Notes under the pieces: generated by a model
Told to the model about the DNA's origin: nothing
The model's database searches: none
What the model saw: the letters and a program-made list of their open reading frames with translations, nothing else
Shown here: positions 17,267-28,000 of the stretch, one piece after another
Position numbering within the stretch: position 1 is the first letter of the stretch
Layout: each line of letters opens with the position of its first letter
Translations under genes and position numbers: made by a program
Assembly: GCA_035628915.1 (NCBI GenBank)
Contig: DASPIW010000033.1
Coordinates: 83,342-147,341, forward strand
From: JARBUG01 sp035628915
GTDB lineage: Bacteria; Bacillota; Sulfobacillia; Symbiobacteriales; Symbiobacteriaceae
DNA length: 64,000 bases
Direction: 5' to 3'

Positions 17267-17283
17267 GGGACGTTAGCCCCCGT
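17267..17283 (-). terminator. Terminator after the 17.3-17.8 kb orphan gene
   Basis: A run of G and a run of C separated by ACGTTAG form a 5-bp GC hairpin. On the minus strand it is followed by GATTCTTTTT. It lies between the orphan gene and the S41 protease. Confidence 0.7.
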
Positions 17284-17293
17284 AATTGAAGCC

Positions 17294-17827
17294 CTATTTA
17301 TTCGACGCTACCAACATCGATTCGGCTTCGGCAAAAGCTACATCCGGCGTTTGCCCCCGAACCAGGATGACATTCACAAAGTGGGCTGCCTGCCGTTCAT
17401 TCCAGGATCGAGGTTCGAAGACGACACTGCCGCCTACGAGCGGAACGCTGACAGCCATCTTGAGTTCACCAGTGCCGGCTTCAGCTATTTGAAGGAGTCC
17501 GTCGTAGGCTTCGAATTGGATCTTTGTACCAGTGTAGCGCTTCGCTACGGTATAAAGTTTTTCGGCGTCGGCCCGTTTGAGGCGTGCGGCTACATCGCCG
17601 AATGGTACGATCCGGACGATGCCTTCCTTCAGTTTCTTATCTTCCCAGACGCGATAGTAGCGGACGCCCTCACGCATCCAGGTAAAGAAGCAGAAACTGG
17701 CGGGGTCCAGACCTTCTTTCGTCAACCGCTGCCTGGCTTCCTCCAAGGACTGCACTGTAAATAACTGGTCAGCCTCGGAGTAGTTCCCGACCTCCTGGGT
17801 GTCAATCTTCCGCAGTGAGCGGCGCAT
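17294..17827 (-). CDS. Conserved-looking protein of unknown function
   Basis: A 177-residue soluble protein without signal peptide, membrane segment or cysteine pairs. It has an alternating helix/strand composition with aromatic strands (CFFTWMREGVRYYRVW, KIQFEAYDGLLQIAEAG). The ATG has GGGGGG upstream and the gene has its own terminator, which together with codon use support a real gene. I do not recognise the family. It lies directly upstream of the S41 protease on the same strand. Confidence 0.65.
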   Translation of the reverse strand: MRRSLRKIDTQEVGNYSEADQLFTVQSLEEARQRLTKEGLDPASFCFFTWMREGVRYYRVWEDKKLKEGIVRIVPFGDVAARLKRADAEKLYTVAKRYTGTKIQFEAYDGLLQIAEAGTGELKMAVSVPLVGGSVVFEPRSWNERQAAHFVNVILVRGQTPDVAFAEAESMLVASNK

Positions 17828-17993
17828 ATCGCGCCCCCCTCTCTTTTTCGGAATTGTCGAATGGTCAATTTGAGTACCGGTATATATTATCCCCTAAAAT
17901 GGATGAAAAGTAAACTACCTTCCCTTCCATTCCTGTCCATCACGGGCAATTAAGTTCATATGTGTTGTCCATATCTTAACGATGCCCGATTCG

Positions 17994-18022
17994 TTGACGT
18001 TAAACAGTTCGGGTCGCATAAT
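17994..18022 (+). promoter_or_regulatory. Sigma-A-type promoter of the TPR lipoprotein gene
   Basis: TTGACG (17994-17999), a 17-base spacer and CATAAT (18017-18022), 43 bases before the ATG. Confidence 0.6.
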
Positions 18023-18064
18023 ACTATGTGCGCATATGTTAAAGAAAGTGCAGGTGGTTCGACG

Positions 18065-18682
18065 ATGTTGGCTCGTAAGCGTATCTCCCTGGCCGCCGCC
18101 CTGCTAATCAGCGTGATGCTCCTTACCGCGTGTTCGGGAAGGCAAGCCGAACCCACCCAGGAGGTCAAGTCGGCAAAGACGCGGCCTGCCCTGGTCGTTC
18201 CGAAGACCTTCGCCAGCGAGGACGAGAAACTTAACTTCGCCGTCAAGGCTGTCGAAGACCGCTATTACGCTGAGGCTGCCCCGCTGCTCCAGGAAATCAC
18301 CGCTTCGAGGCCCGAGGCAGCCGTCTACACGCACCTCGGGACGGCGAAGTACAACCTGAACGATACTGCGGGCGCCATTGAAGCTTGGTCAAAGGCTGCG
18401 GAGATGAAGCCGGAACTGAAGGCCGAAATGCGGAATTACGTCGGTAACGCCCTTCGGGATGCCAAACGCCTTGATGAGGCTGAGGCCGCCTATCGCGAGG
18501 CTCTTCAGCTGGATCCCACTGGTTGGCAGGCGGCCACCAACCTCGCCACCATGTTGCGTACGAACGGGAAGGTCGAGCAGGCCATCGCCGTTCTGGAGGA
18601 GGTCGCCCGCACGAACGGCCACGTAAAGCCCCTTCAGGATCTACTCGCGTCGCTGAAATCCTCCGTCAGGGCCGGGTCCTGA
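18065..18682 (+). CDS. TPR-repeat lipoprotein
   Basis: 205 residues with a lipoprotein signal peptide ending in LLTAC (lipobox, Cys about residue 21), so the protein should be lipid-anchored outside the membrane. The rest holds about four tetratricopeptide repeats (for example NLNDTAGAIEAWSKAAEMKPE and RLDEAEAAYREALQLDPTG), which serve protein-protein contacts. ATG at 18065 is chosen because AGGTGG precedes it and the signal sequence starts there. It is monocistronic, between its own promoter and a strong terminator. Confidence 0.88.
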   Translation: MLARKRISLAAALLISVMLLTACSGRQAEPTQEVKSAKTRPALVVPKTFASEDEKLNFAVKAVEDRYYAEAAPLLQEITASRPEAAVYTHLGTAKYNLNDTAGAIEAWSKAAEMKPELKAEMRNYVGNALRDAKRLDEAEAAYREALQLDPTGWQAATNLATMLRTNGKVEQAIAVLEEVARTNGHVKPLQDLLASLKSSVRAGS

Positions 18683-18706
18683 TTGATAAGGGGAGTTCAA
18701 TAGTGA

Positions 18707-18748
18707 AAAGCCGAAGAACCACTCCCCGCGGAGTGGTTCTTCGGCTTT
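18707..18748 (+). terminator. Strong terminator after the TPR lipoprotein
   Basis: A perfect 19-bp stem (18707-18725 with 18730-18748) with a 4-base loop. The AAA/TTT ends would allow function on both strands. Confidence 0.85.
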
Positions 18749-18835
18749 CGATCTATTCGCCACTAGAAAAGGAACAAGAGGTATTACCCATACGTACTTA
18801 AAGGTAGAGGGATCGACACAAGGAGGCACATCACG

Positions 18836-20731
18836 ATGTCCTTATCTGCCCCCCTGAACCTGATGTGGAGACAGGAAAGCAGCCTCGCGACGGCGGTCCT
18901 GGGACAGGACAAGCTGTACGGCATCACACCTGACGGTTCTCTGGTTGCCAGAAACCTTGCAGATGGGATGCAGCTGTGGGCTGGATCCAGTCGGTATGTT
19001 CCTGGTTACCTTACCCGTCAGGGTTCTAGGCTCTTTGCGTATCGTTTAGGGGAAGGTTTCGGTTACGTCGATGACATCGGCGCCTCGGCGACAGAACGGC
19101 TGGCGGTCAGCTTTGGCGCTACAGCCGATGCCGACCTGTCAGCGCCGGTAGTCGATGACCGTATGGTCTACTTGGCTGTCAACCAGGGGCTATATGCGAT
19201 TGACCAGGATCGCGGACTCCTGTTCGGGACTGCCTTGGGCGCGGGCACCCCCTGTACGGTCACCTTAGTTGGACCGAGAGACATTCTGGTCATCAATGGT
19301 GCCGGGATTCCTACTCGCTATCGGGTAACCGCCGAATCCTTTGAGCTTGTGTGGACCGGTCGCCCGCACAACCAGGCCCCTTCGTTGGTTCAGCATCCGC
19401 ACGTCATCGCGGGAGCCCGGGTGATCATCAGCACCGGAAGCACGATCGTTGCCTACAACCTGACGGATGGAACGATTGCATGGCAACGGCCCGATACTCC
19501 GGTCGGGGCAATGGTAACCGACGGGGAGACCGTTTACTCCGCCTACTACGGCGCCTCAATTTCCGCTACCCGGGCTTCCGACGGAGCAGGCCTGTGGCAT
19601 CGTCAGTACATTTACGATCCCGCCGTCGGACGAGACCACGGCCTTGCGCTGAGCGGTGGCTATCTGTTCTATGGATGTACGATGAGAGTAAACCCGGACG
19701 GAGCACTCCTGCTGGCAATCAACCGCACCGATGGGACATATGGTTGGGTTTCCCGCTCCGCCAACTCGCCCTGGGGTGGCGGGATTCCGGTAACGAACGG
19801 AGAACGGATGCTTGTCTATGGTGGCGCACATACAGCGGCCCTCGCTTCCCCGTCGTCCTCGCCGCGGACATCGGCTGATGACATTCAGGTTACTCCGGTT
19901 CCGCTGCGGGGCCCGGCTTCCAGCTTTGGCAGCGGCGCAGTCAGGATAAACTTGCAGTCTGAAGCTCGTGTATCCGTTGCCGCTTACCGCGAACGAACCG
20001 GGGTCAGTACCCTGATGGTGAACAAAGTAAACTGGTCACCGGGCGCCCACGAAATCACGTGGAACCCCGCCGGATCAACCGGGTTCAGCGACGTGAATCA
20101 GTTCGGCCATGTCCTGGTCGATATTGAGGAAGCGTCCGGAGCCCGGTACACACTGACGAAACTGATCCCCGTGAACACCTTTCCGGACATCATCAAGCAC
20201 TGGGCCAGGTTCAACGTCGAGATCATGGTCTTCAACCGCTACGTCAGCGGGTATCCGGATCAGTTGTTCCGTCCCGATAATCTCGTCACTCGAGCGGAGA
20301 GCAGCACAATCATCGCGAAGACCCTCGGCCTGGAAGCGCCCAGCCCGGAGTTCCGCACCGCCTTCACTGACATTGCCGGGCACTGGGCGCGGAACCACAT
20401 CATGGCTCTCGAAGAACGCGGTGTTGTGGGTGGTTTTGCTGAACCCGACGGCACTTTCACCTTCCGCCCTGATTTGCAAATGACCAGAGGCCAGGAGGCT
20501 CGGATTCTGGTCAGAGCATATGCCATTCCCCCGGCCCCGGAGGGCTTCGAGTCGAAATTCACAGACATGAGCGGTCACTGGGCGCGCCTGGACGTGCTTG
20601 CACTTGAAGCAGCGGGCTATGTGGCAGGTTACCAGGAGGCAGACGGCACCTTTACCTATCGGCCGGAGCAAAACCTCACCCGGGCTGAACTCTGCACACT
20701 TGTGGTACGCATCCGCCAGCTTAGTCGTTAA
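18836..20731 (+). CDS. PQQ-like beta-propeller protein with C-terminal SLH triplet
   Basis: 631 residues. The N-terminal 330 residues are repeated strands of the PQQ/WD type (for example GSLVARNLADGMQLWAG, STIVAYNLTDGTIAWQR, LLLAINRTDGTYGWVS). A beta-sandwich linker follows (about 350-450, resembling a FlgD/Ig-like fold), then three SLH domains (about 450-630) for cell-wall binding. The ATG is preceded by a strong AAGGAGG, yet no signal peptide can be seen: the propeller starts almost at residue 1. SLH proteins normally need Sec export, so either export is unconventional or the start is misjudged. It lies just upstream of two giant SLH genes on the same strand. Confidence 0.88.
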   Translation: MSLSAPLNLMWRQESSLATAVLGQDKLYGITPDGSLVARNLADGMQLWAGSSRYVPGYLTRQGSRLFAYRLGEGFGYVDDIGASATERLAVSFGATADADLSAPVVDDRMVYLAVNQGLYAIDQDRGLLFGTALGAGTPCTVTLVGPRDILVINGAGIPTRYRVTAESFELVWTGRPHNQAPSLVQHPHVIAGARVIISTGSTIVAYNLTDGTIAWQRPDTPVGAMVTDGETVYSAYYGASISATRASDGAGLWHRQYIYDPAVGRDHGLALSGGYLFYGCTMRVNPDGALLLAINRTDGTYGWVSRSANSPWGGGIPVTNGERMLVYGGAHTAALASPSSSPRTSADDIQVTPVPLRGPASSFGSGAVRINLQSEARVSVAAYRERTGVSTLMVNKVNWSPGAHEITWNPAGSTGFSDVNQFGHVLVDIEEASGARYTLTKLIPVNTFPDIIKHWARFNVEIMVFNRYVSGYPDQLFRPDNLVTRAESSTIIAKTLGLEAPSPEFRTAFTDIAGHWARNHIMALEERGVVGGFAEPDGTFTFRPDLQMTRGQEARILVRAYAIPPAPEGFESKFTDMSGHWARLDVLALEAAGYVAGYQEADGTFTYRPEQNLTRAELCTLVVRIRQLSR

Positions 20732-20862
20732 GGGGCTTACACACTGGAGCATCGAGATACTTCTGCAACCGGACTGGAAGGGTTACCGTCCAATCTCATG
20801 GAACTGTTCTGGTGAATGAAACTTTCACCCAGGTCAGAGTCATGGCGAAAGGAGGTTCCCCT

Positions 20863-23800
20863 TTGAACAGACACTTTCTCTCTCTGGTGTCACTCGTGAC
20901 GGCACTCCTCTTGCTGGTTACCCTGCTCCCCTCTGGCGTTGCGAGAGCCGCCGACCCCCTGCCAGAGGCGGAGGCCATTGAACTTCTTCAGAGCTACAAC
21001 ATTGTCCGCGGTGATCCCGATGCAGGGTTAGATCTGGAGGGCAAACTCACCCGAGCACAGGCAGCCGCCCTGTTCATTCGGGTCCTCGGACAGGACCTGT
21101 CGTCGGCGTCACTCGCCGGTGCTGTACCATACTTCGACGCGCAAGGACATTGGGCCGCAGGGGACATTACGTTAGCATCACGCATGGGCCTGATGCGAGG
21201 CGACGGCAACAATATGTTCCGCCCCCAGAGCGAGATCACCTATGCCGAAGTGCTGACGGTGCTTCTCCGGATACTGGGCCGGGAGCCGGAGGGGGCCTGG
21301 GAGCGCAGCAAGATCATGGCTGAGGCTGCGAAATACGACCTGGTGCCCTCCGGCGTTTCCGCCACCGCTCCTGCGCTGCGGGGAAGACTCTTCTGGTCCT
21401 TAGCTTCCGCGATCAGCCGGGTGCCTCTCTCCTCAGGCGAGACGGTGCTCAAGAAACACCTGGATAACATACCGCCGACGCTTACCGTAGCCTCGGTCCC
21501 GAGTAGCACCTCCAGCGAGAAACTCGAGATCACGGGCAGCGCCGCCGGCGCCGCGTTCGTGACGGTGGGCGGGCGCCCGGCTAAACTGGATCGCAAGACC
21601 AGCATCTTCACGTACTCGGCAACGCTGACCGTTGGAAGCAATGAACTCAAGATCGAGGCCACCGACTGGGCTGGAAATGTAGCCTCCACAACCGTAACGG
21701 TCGACCGCGAAGGCCAGGTCAACCGCATCGAAATCGAGGGCCCGGAAGCAGTGCGAACCGGGTCTTCAACTAAGTTGCAGGTTGCTGCCTATGACCAGGC
21801 GAACGCTCGCCTTCCCCTCGACAACCTCGAGGTCGACCTTTCGGGCGATGTCGCGACCTTCGACGTTTCCGATCTCACCCTGAAGGCCGGGGACAAGACT
21901 GGGCGAGGGACTTTGACGCTGTCTGCCGGACGGGTAAAGAAGAGCTACACGTTCTACGTGCGGGGTCCGGCGCCGGAAGCCGAAACTCTTGTGATTCAGC
22001 CTGTGAACAGCGGAGTTGCTCCGCTGACCGGTAAGGAGTATTCGGTCAAGGTCCAGGTGGTCGGGGGCAATAGCCGGGTGCTCTCTGAGGACTACTTCCG
22101 GAGCATTACCCTCCGCAGCGAGGACGACGACGTGAAGATCACGGAGTCGCGAGTAAACACTGAAGCCGGTGTTGCGACCTTCACGGTTCGCAGCAGCAAG
22201 AATGTCGAAACCACCTTACGGGCTACGTCATCCGGCCTGCCTGACGCAGAGCAGCAGGTCCAGTTCTTGCCCAGTCCACGCATCGTTTTGACCAGTTCGG
22301 CCAAGACACTCGCTCCGGACGGCTCAGCGTCAACGACCATTCGGGCAGTCCTTCAGGACGAAAGTGGCAAGAGCGTGACCAACAAGACGTCTGACGACCT
22401 TGTTATCAAAATCAGCACGACCGGTACTGATGGTGAGCTGACCGATAGCACACTGACTATCCGGCGGAACGCGAGCTCCTCCTCCGGCGATGATGCCACC
22501 TTCAAGGCCGGCATTCGTCCAGGTACGGCCCGGATCATCGGAACCCTGGTCGATGGCGAGGGATTCTCCATTCAGGCCCTGTACCTGCCTGTCACGGGGA
22601 CCCTCCCCGGGGCGACCCTCCAGATTTCACTGCCATCGGGTACCAAGACCCCCGGCGGGGCCGAGGTGCCTGTGACGGTAAAGGTCTTGGATTCGCGGGG
22701 CCGCACGCTGACCACCGGTTCATACGCCTTCCAAATCACCGTTACCACCAGTAACGACGAAGAGCCTGCCCCTACGCTTCCGGAAGGCGTCGAGTTCGCC
22801 TTTGCTGATTCCGAATACTATCCCGTCGATGACGGCAGGCCAGCAAACAGCAGTCTCAATGACGAAAACAGCATAGTGGGTCGCACCTACCAGGGAACGG
22901 CGACCTTGTATTTGAAGTACGACAAAAGCGGCACGGTCAAGCTCACACCGAAAGTGCTTGGTCCAACCGAAAGTGCGTACCATCCCAAGACGGGATTCGC
23001 CGATGCATCAGGGTCGAGTGAAATGCAGACAGTCGGTGCTCAGGTCACCTTTGTGGCTGCCGCAGCAGGCATACGGCTCACGGTGGACTCCGCCCTCGGT
23101 AAGGACCTGGCCGGAGGTGCCATGACAACGGCCAGGGGATCAATGACGATCCGTGCACGGGTTGTGGATGCAAACGGATTTGCAATTCCCGGGTACTCAG
23201 GCACCGCGACCCTGACACGCAGTTCTACCGGCGACAACGTGACACAGTTTTCGGGAACAACTGCAGACAGCATGCGCGATTCGGTAGCCAACGGTCTCGC
23301 TGAATGGAAAGTACAGACCACCGGTAACGTCGGCTACGATGAATATACCGTTTCACTTGGATCCCTGCCGTCTGCCAAAGTGGTCGTGGCCGTCCGGGAC
23401 GAGAAACTCTCGGCGCCGAGCATCGCAGCCATTCGCGGATCATCTGCAGATGATCCGTCACCGGAAATCGGGTATATATCTCCAAACGCGGATTTCATGG
23501 ATATTCAGCTGAACTACCAGGACTTGCCCCAGGAGGAACCGTCGTACTGGGTGAACGCGAGCGTCTATCGAAAAGGCGAGAGTTCACCCTTCTACACCGG
23601 GGCGTTGGTCAACTTGAAAGCGGACCCGCCGATCGTTCGCGTTCCTAAGGCGAAACTCCGCGCCGGGCGGGCTAGTTATCAAGTGACGATCAACAATGGT
23701 GCGGGAGAGAGTGCAAAGTCGCCGGAATCCGAATTTGGTCTGAGCGAGGCGGTTAACGCCACCTATAACGATGACTACCGCCTCACGTCAGGGCTATTCG

Positions 23801-24774
23801 ATGCTCAGACCGGAAAACTCGTCCTCTCCACCAGCCGCCTACCCTCCGGAGGCAGTGTCGTTCTGGACAAGATCACCATAATGAAGGATAACCATAGGAT
23901 CTCCCTCCACGATGTCGAAGCGACGGTCGCGGTTGGCACATCTTCCATTACACTCAGTGGCACAACGCTGCCCACACTGCTTGACCCTGATATTTTCCAT
24001 GGAACAGTGAGCCTCCAGGCAGAGGAAGGCTGGTTCAAGTCGGGTGACGGAGCTCAAATTGCGCCCAAGAACACGGGGGCTCACCTGACGCCGATGCCCG
24101 TCATCACGCACGCTTCTTTTGACCCTTCTGCACGGCGCCTCTATCTGCACGGGGCCGGGCTCAAACAAGGTACGATCTCTGCGGCCAAAATCGGCGTAGG
24201 TTCAGTCGCCCTCCGGCAGGGCAGCGGTAGCGGAAATGACGTCGTGTCCGACATCACCGACTCGCAGGTAACGATCTCACTTTCGACCGTCACCAACGAC
24301 GCAATCAAGAGCCTGCCGACACAGGAACTCTTTGTGACGGCCGAGGTCGGTTGGCTTCGAATCGGTTCGGGCAGCAATACTTACAACGCCCTGCCCATCG
24401 CCGGCGAAGAGCACGCCCTCTACCTCAGGGCGCGGGTATCCAGTGCTGAGTACGATCGGAGCACGAATACCCTCACCATTCATGGCTCCGGCTTCGCAGA
24501 CATGACAATAAACCCTGAGAATCTGTTGCTGCGTGCTTCAGGAGCCGACACTGATCGTAAGCTCAGCGGTGAGTCGAATGTGACCGTAACGGGCAACACA
24601 ACGATCACCATTAGACTGAACAACACGGACAGTTCGTTCTTTGAGTCCGCGTCTGGCTTCAGCGGCGAGAATGTCTTCCTCAATACCGAAGGCGGCTGGG
24701 CAACAGATTCTGCCGGTCGCCAGCTGGCGCCCATCCCCCAGAATAGTATCCTGTTCAGAGTGCCTAGGCCTTAA
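20863..24774 (+). CDS. Giant SLH/Ig-like S-layer protein, copy 1
   Basis: 1303 residues. TTG at 20863 is the likely start: AAAGGAGG lies seven bases upstream and a clear signal peptide follows (FLSLVSLVTALLLLVTLLPSGVARA). SLH domains occupy about residues 30-175 (two clear, a third degenerate; motifs LTRAQAAALFIRVLG and ITYAEVLTVLLRILG). Then come many Ig-like/bacterial-Ig modules, beginning with an ITGSAAGAAFVTV domain and including repeats of the type VRTGSSTKLQVAAYDQ. The same domain order is found in the next gene and, more distantly, in the leftward S-layer gene. Its role is as a structural surface-layer component. A strong terminator follows. Confidence 0.9.
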   Translation: MNRHFLSLVSLVTALLLLVTLLPSGVARAADPLPEAEAIELLQSYNIVRGDPDAGLDLEGKLTRAQAAALFIRVLGQDLSSASLAGAVPYFDAQGHWAAGDITLASRMGLMRGDGNNMFRPQSEITYAEVLTVLLRILGREPEGAWERSKIMAEAAKYDLVPSGVSATAPALRGRLFWSLASAISRVPLSSGETVLKKHLDNIPPTLTVASVPSSTSSEKLEITGSAAGAAFVTVGGRPAKLDRKTSIFTYSATLTVGSNELKIEATDWAGNVASTTVTVDREGQVNRIEIEGPEAVRTGSSTKLQVAAYDQANARLPLDNLEVDLSGDVATFDVSDLTLKAGDKTGRGTLTLSAGRVKKSYTFYVRGPAPEAETLVIQPVNSGVAPLTGKEYSVKVQVVGGNSRVLSEDYFRSITLRSEDDDVKITESRVNTEAGVATFTVRSSKNVETTLRATSSGLPDAEQQVQFLPSPRIVLTSSAKTLAPDGSASTTIRAVLQDESGKSVTNKTSDDLVIKISTTGTDGELTDSTLTIRRNASSSSGDDATFKAGIRPGTARIIGTLVDGEGFSIQALYLPVTGTLPGATLQISLPSGTKTPGGAEVPVTVKVLDSRGRTLTTGSYAFQITVTTSNDEEPAPTLPEGVEFAFADSEYYPVDDGRPANSSLNDENSIVGRTYQGTATLYLKYDKSGTVKLTPKVLGPTESAYHPKTGFADASGSSEMQTVGAQVTFVAAAAGIRLTVDSALGKDLAGGAMTTARGSMTIRARVVDANGFAIPGYSGTATLTRSSTGDNVTQFSGTTADSMRDSVANGLAEWKVQTTGNVGYDEYTVSLGSLPSAKVVVAVRDEKLSAPSIAAIRGSSADDPSPEIGYISPNADFMDIQLNYQDLPQEEPSYWVNASVYRKGESSPFYTGALVNLKADPPIVRVPKAKLRAGRASYQVTINNGAGESAKSPESEFGLSEAVNATYNDDYRLTSGLFDAQTGKLVLSTSRLPSGGSVVLDKITIMKDNHRISLHDVEATVAVGTSSITLSGTTLPTLLDPDIFHGTVSLQAEEGWFKSGDGAQIAPKNTGAHLTPMPVITHASFDPSARRLYLHGAGLKQGTISAAKIGVGSVALRQGSGSGNDVVSDITDSQVTISLSTVTNDAIKSLPTQELFVTAEVGWLRIGSGSNTYNALPIAGEEHALYLRARVSSAEYDRSTNTLTIHGSGFADMTINPENLLLRASGADTDRKLSGESNVTVTGNTTITIRLNNTDSSFFESASGFSGENVFLNTEGGWATDSAGRQLAPIPQNSILFRVPRP

Positions 24775-24789
24775 GACTCTCATCGTGCA

Positions 24790-24835
24790 AAAGCGAGACC
24801 GGGCACCCGGGAAACTGGGCGCCCGGTCTCGCTTT
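24790..24835 (+). terminator. Terminator after giant SLH gene 1
   Basis: A perfect 15-bp stem (24790-24804 with 24821-24835) ending in CGCTTT, 15 bases after the stop. Confidence 0.8.
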
Positions 24836-25022
24836 GCAAGACGCGTGTGTCAATCCGGGCAAGCTTTTCAGCCCCACATCAAAATCACCATCAGCCGGTA
24901 TTTTACCAGGATTTATCGTTAGCGCGTGGAATTAAGAAAGGCGAGGAATTTGAAACCCAGACCCCAGTTGTGACGTCCCATTGGTAGGCTGGCCCATGGA
25001 GGCTAGAAGGAGGCGTAGTATA

Positions 25023-28000
25023 GTGCACAGAGGTACCAAGACCTGGATATCGTCTTTGTTAGTTGTCTTGCTTCTAGTCCTAAGTGTCGCCCCGGTTTCT
25101 GCTGCTCCGTCCCCGCTGAGCAGCGATGAAGCCATTCAGTTGCTCAAGTCGATCAATTTGGTCAGGGGCGACCAGAGCGGCGACTTGCGGCTTGGTGACA
25201 CCATTACCAGAGCCGAAGCGGCAACGGTTTTTGTTCGTGCCTTAGGTCATGAATCCTATGCAGAAATGGTCAAGGATGCAGTGCCTTTCGAGGACACCAA
25301 AGGTCACTGGGCTGCCGGGTATGTCACCCTTGCTCAGCGGCTGAAACTAATGAATGGCCGCAGCACAACTCACTTTGAGCCGGATGCCAAAATTACCAAT
25401 GCCGAAGTACTCACCGTAGTGCTGCGCATGGTGGATCGCGAGCCCGCCGGCCCGTGGAATGCCGAAGCCATTATGGAAGCGGCGGCCCAGTTGGGCCTCG
25501 CCCCCGAGGGCATGGGAAGCATGCTGGCCAACCTTGATGCTGTCCGTGGCGTAGTATTCCAGGCTTTAGCGTCAGCCATTTTTGCGATTCCAACGGCAGA
25601 TGGTAAAACCATCGCTCAGAAAACACTCGATGGCGACGCCCCGTCCCTGGAGCTGACTGTTCCCGGTTCTGCCCTTGAGGAGCAAGTGACAGTCAGCGGC
25701 ACTGTGACGGATAAGTCTCCGGTCACTGTCACTGTGAATGGCCAGGTCGCCGAGGTAAGCGGCAATAAGTTCTCGACGACCATCATGGTGCCGTTCGGTA
25801 CCACCACTGTCACGGCGGTCGCCAAGGACGCCGCCGGAAACACAACCACAAAGACGGCCACCGTAGTCCGCGGCGGCCAGATCGCCTCGATCGAGGTGAC
25901 CGGTCCTGACACGGTTGAAGCCGGTAAGAGCGTTCAACTGAACGTGGTGGCTAAAGACGCCAGCGGTCTCACTGTACCTTCGTCCGGAGTGACCGCCACC
26001 GTTCCCGCCGGCTTCGGATCCTACAAAAGCGCCTCCGGCACGTTCACCGCCGGCGCCAACGCAGGCGACGCCCAACTCGTATTCACCAGCGGATCGGTGA
26101 CCGAGGAGTTCACAATTAAGGTGCTTGGCAAGGCCAATGAAGCCACTGCTCTTCGGATCCGATCCATCAACAACGGAAAGGCTGCCTCGCTGAACAAGTC
26201 GACCAAAGTTGAAGTTGAAGTGGTCGACGCAGAGGGCAATCTCGTCACCTATGACCAGGGTCGCACCGTTACCCTGACCGCTTCAGGCTTGTCCGGTGTG
26301 ATGGTGACCGACACCACTGTCCAGACCGTGGCCGGTGTGGCGACTTTCAGCGTTCTGAGTTCCACTGCCGGTTCCGCCTCATTCTCGGTAGCCAGTACCG
26401 GTCTGCCCGGGACGAGCCAGAGCGTGGTTTTCAGCACAAACACCCGCATTGTCCTCACAGCCACGCCTGAGGCCGAAGCGGCCGATGGCGTTTCGCAAAG
26501 CGTTATCCGTGCCTACCTCCAGGACGAGGACGGTGACGCAGTCGTCAATAGCACCAACGAGGACATCCTCATCTCTCTCTCCACCAATTCCGATGACAGC
26601 CGGATTGTCTCCTCGGGCCTGATCATCCGGAAGGGGACTTCCAACTCCGGCGCCACTACGGGTAGCTTGGTTCCGGGCTTCGTAACGGAGAAGGTGACCG
26701 TTTCCGGCAAAGTGACGAGCAGCCACACCTTTACCGTCGTGCCTGTCTCCGTCTCCTTTACAAAAGAGGAGATCGGACCGGCGGCGAAGCTCGTTCTCGA
26801 AGGCGGCGGTGCGACGTACAACCCCGCAACCAGCGGACCCGTGACCCTCCGCGTGCGGGTCACCGACGCCGACGACAACTTGGTCGACGAAGGCTCCTAT
26901 GGATTCCAAGTTGAAGTTCGCACTTCAAACGAAGAAGCTCAAATCGACGGACTTCCTGAAGACCTCACCTTGACCCTCGGCGATGGGACCGACCTGGTTC
27001 CCGTGGTCGGGGCCGAAGATGCCATCGTGGCCCGCACCAACAACGGCCTTGCCGAACTTACGCTTGACTACAACAAGAGCGGTCGGGTCTATCTCAAGTT
27101 GGTGACAGTGGAAGCGAAAGAAGAAGCTTACGATGATGAAGGCGAATCGGACGAATCCTCGTCCAGCAGGTCCTTGGACGTGGACGACGAACGCTACGTT
27201 GCCTATGCCGGAACTCCTGTTGCGATTGAACTAACTGTCGATCTGCCGGGAGCCAAGCTTGTCGACCAGCCTATCGGCGTCTTGCCTGCTAACGGCTCCG
27301 CTCAGGCCAAGATCAAGGCACATTTGGTGGACACCGCCGGCGGACGCATTATGGAAATCAACAAAGGCTCGGCGACGTTGACAAAGGTTGACGGAGCGGG
27401 GACCAGACGTACTGGCGACGATGACGACCGCGTAGGCTTCGATGACGGAGTTGCCGAGTTTTCGATTTCCGCTACCCGCACGGTTGATATCGACGAGTGG
27501 CAAGTATCGGTAAACCCACCTACGACTGGGACCCTCTGGCCGGCAATCGCCAACCAGACCATCACAATCGTCACCAATGACGAAAAGCCTGGCTCACCCG
27601 GCATTATCGGCATCGCTGGTGACAGTGCCTACCCGAACCGTGTTTTGGTTAACGATACCTACATGGAGATCAGCTTCACCGACGTCAGCGGATATGGGTA
27701 CGTGAAGGTCTATAGGTCTGGTAGCTCGACTGCGATCTGGACCAGCGAGGTTCTGGATTTCTCTGAAACCACCTACGTCCGGGTGCCGAAGGAGAAGCTT
27801 CCGTCCACTTCTGAACAGTACCAGATTGTTGTCAACAACGGTGACAGCGACTCAAGCAAATCTCTGGCATGGCCAACAGATGGCAGCGACGTCGTCAACG
27901 AGACGGCACTTGAAGTGGACATTACCAGCGTCCAATACGATGCGGAGGATACCAAGCTGTACGTCAAGGCCTCCGGCATCTCCAGCGGAACCATTAATCC

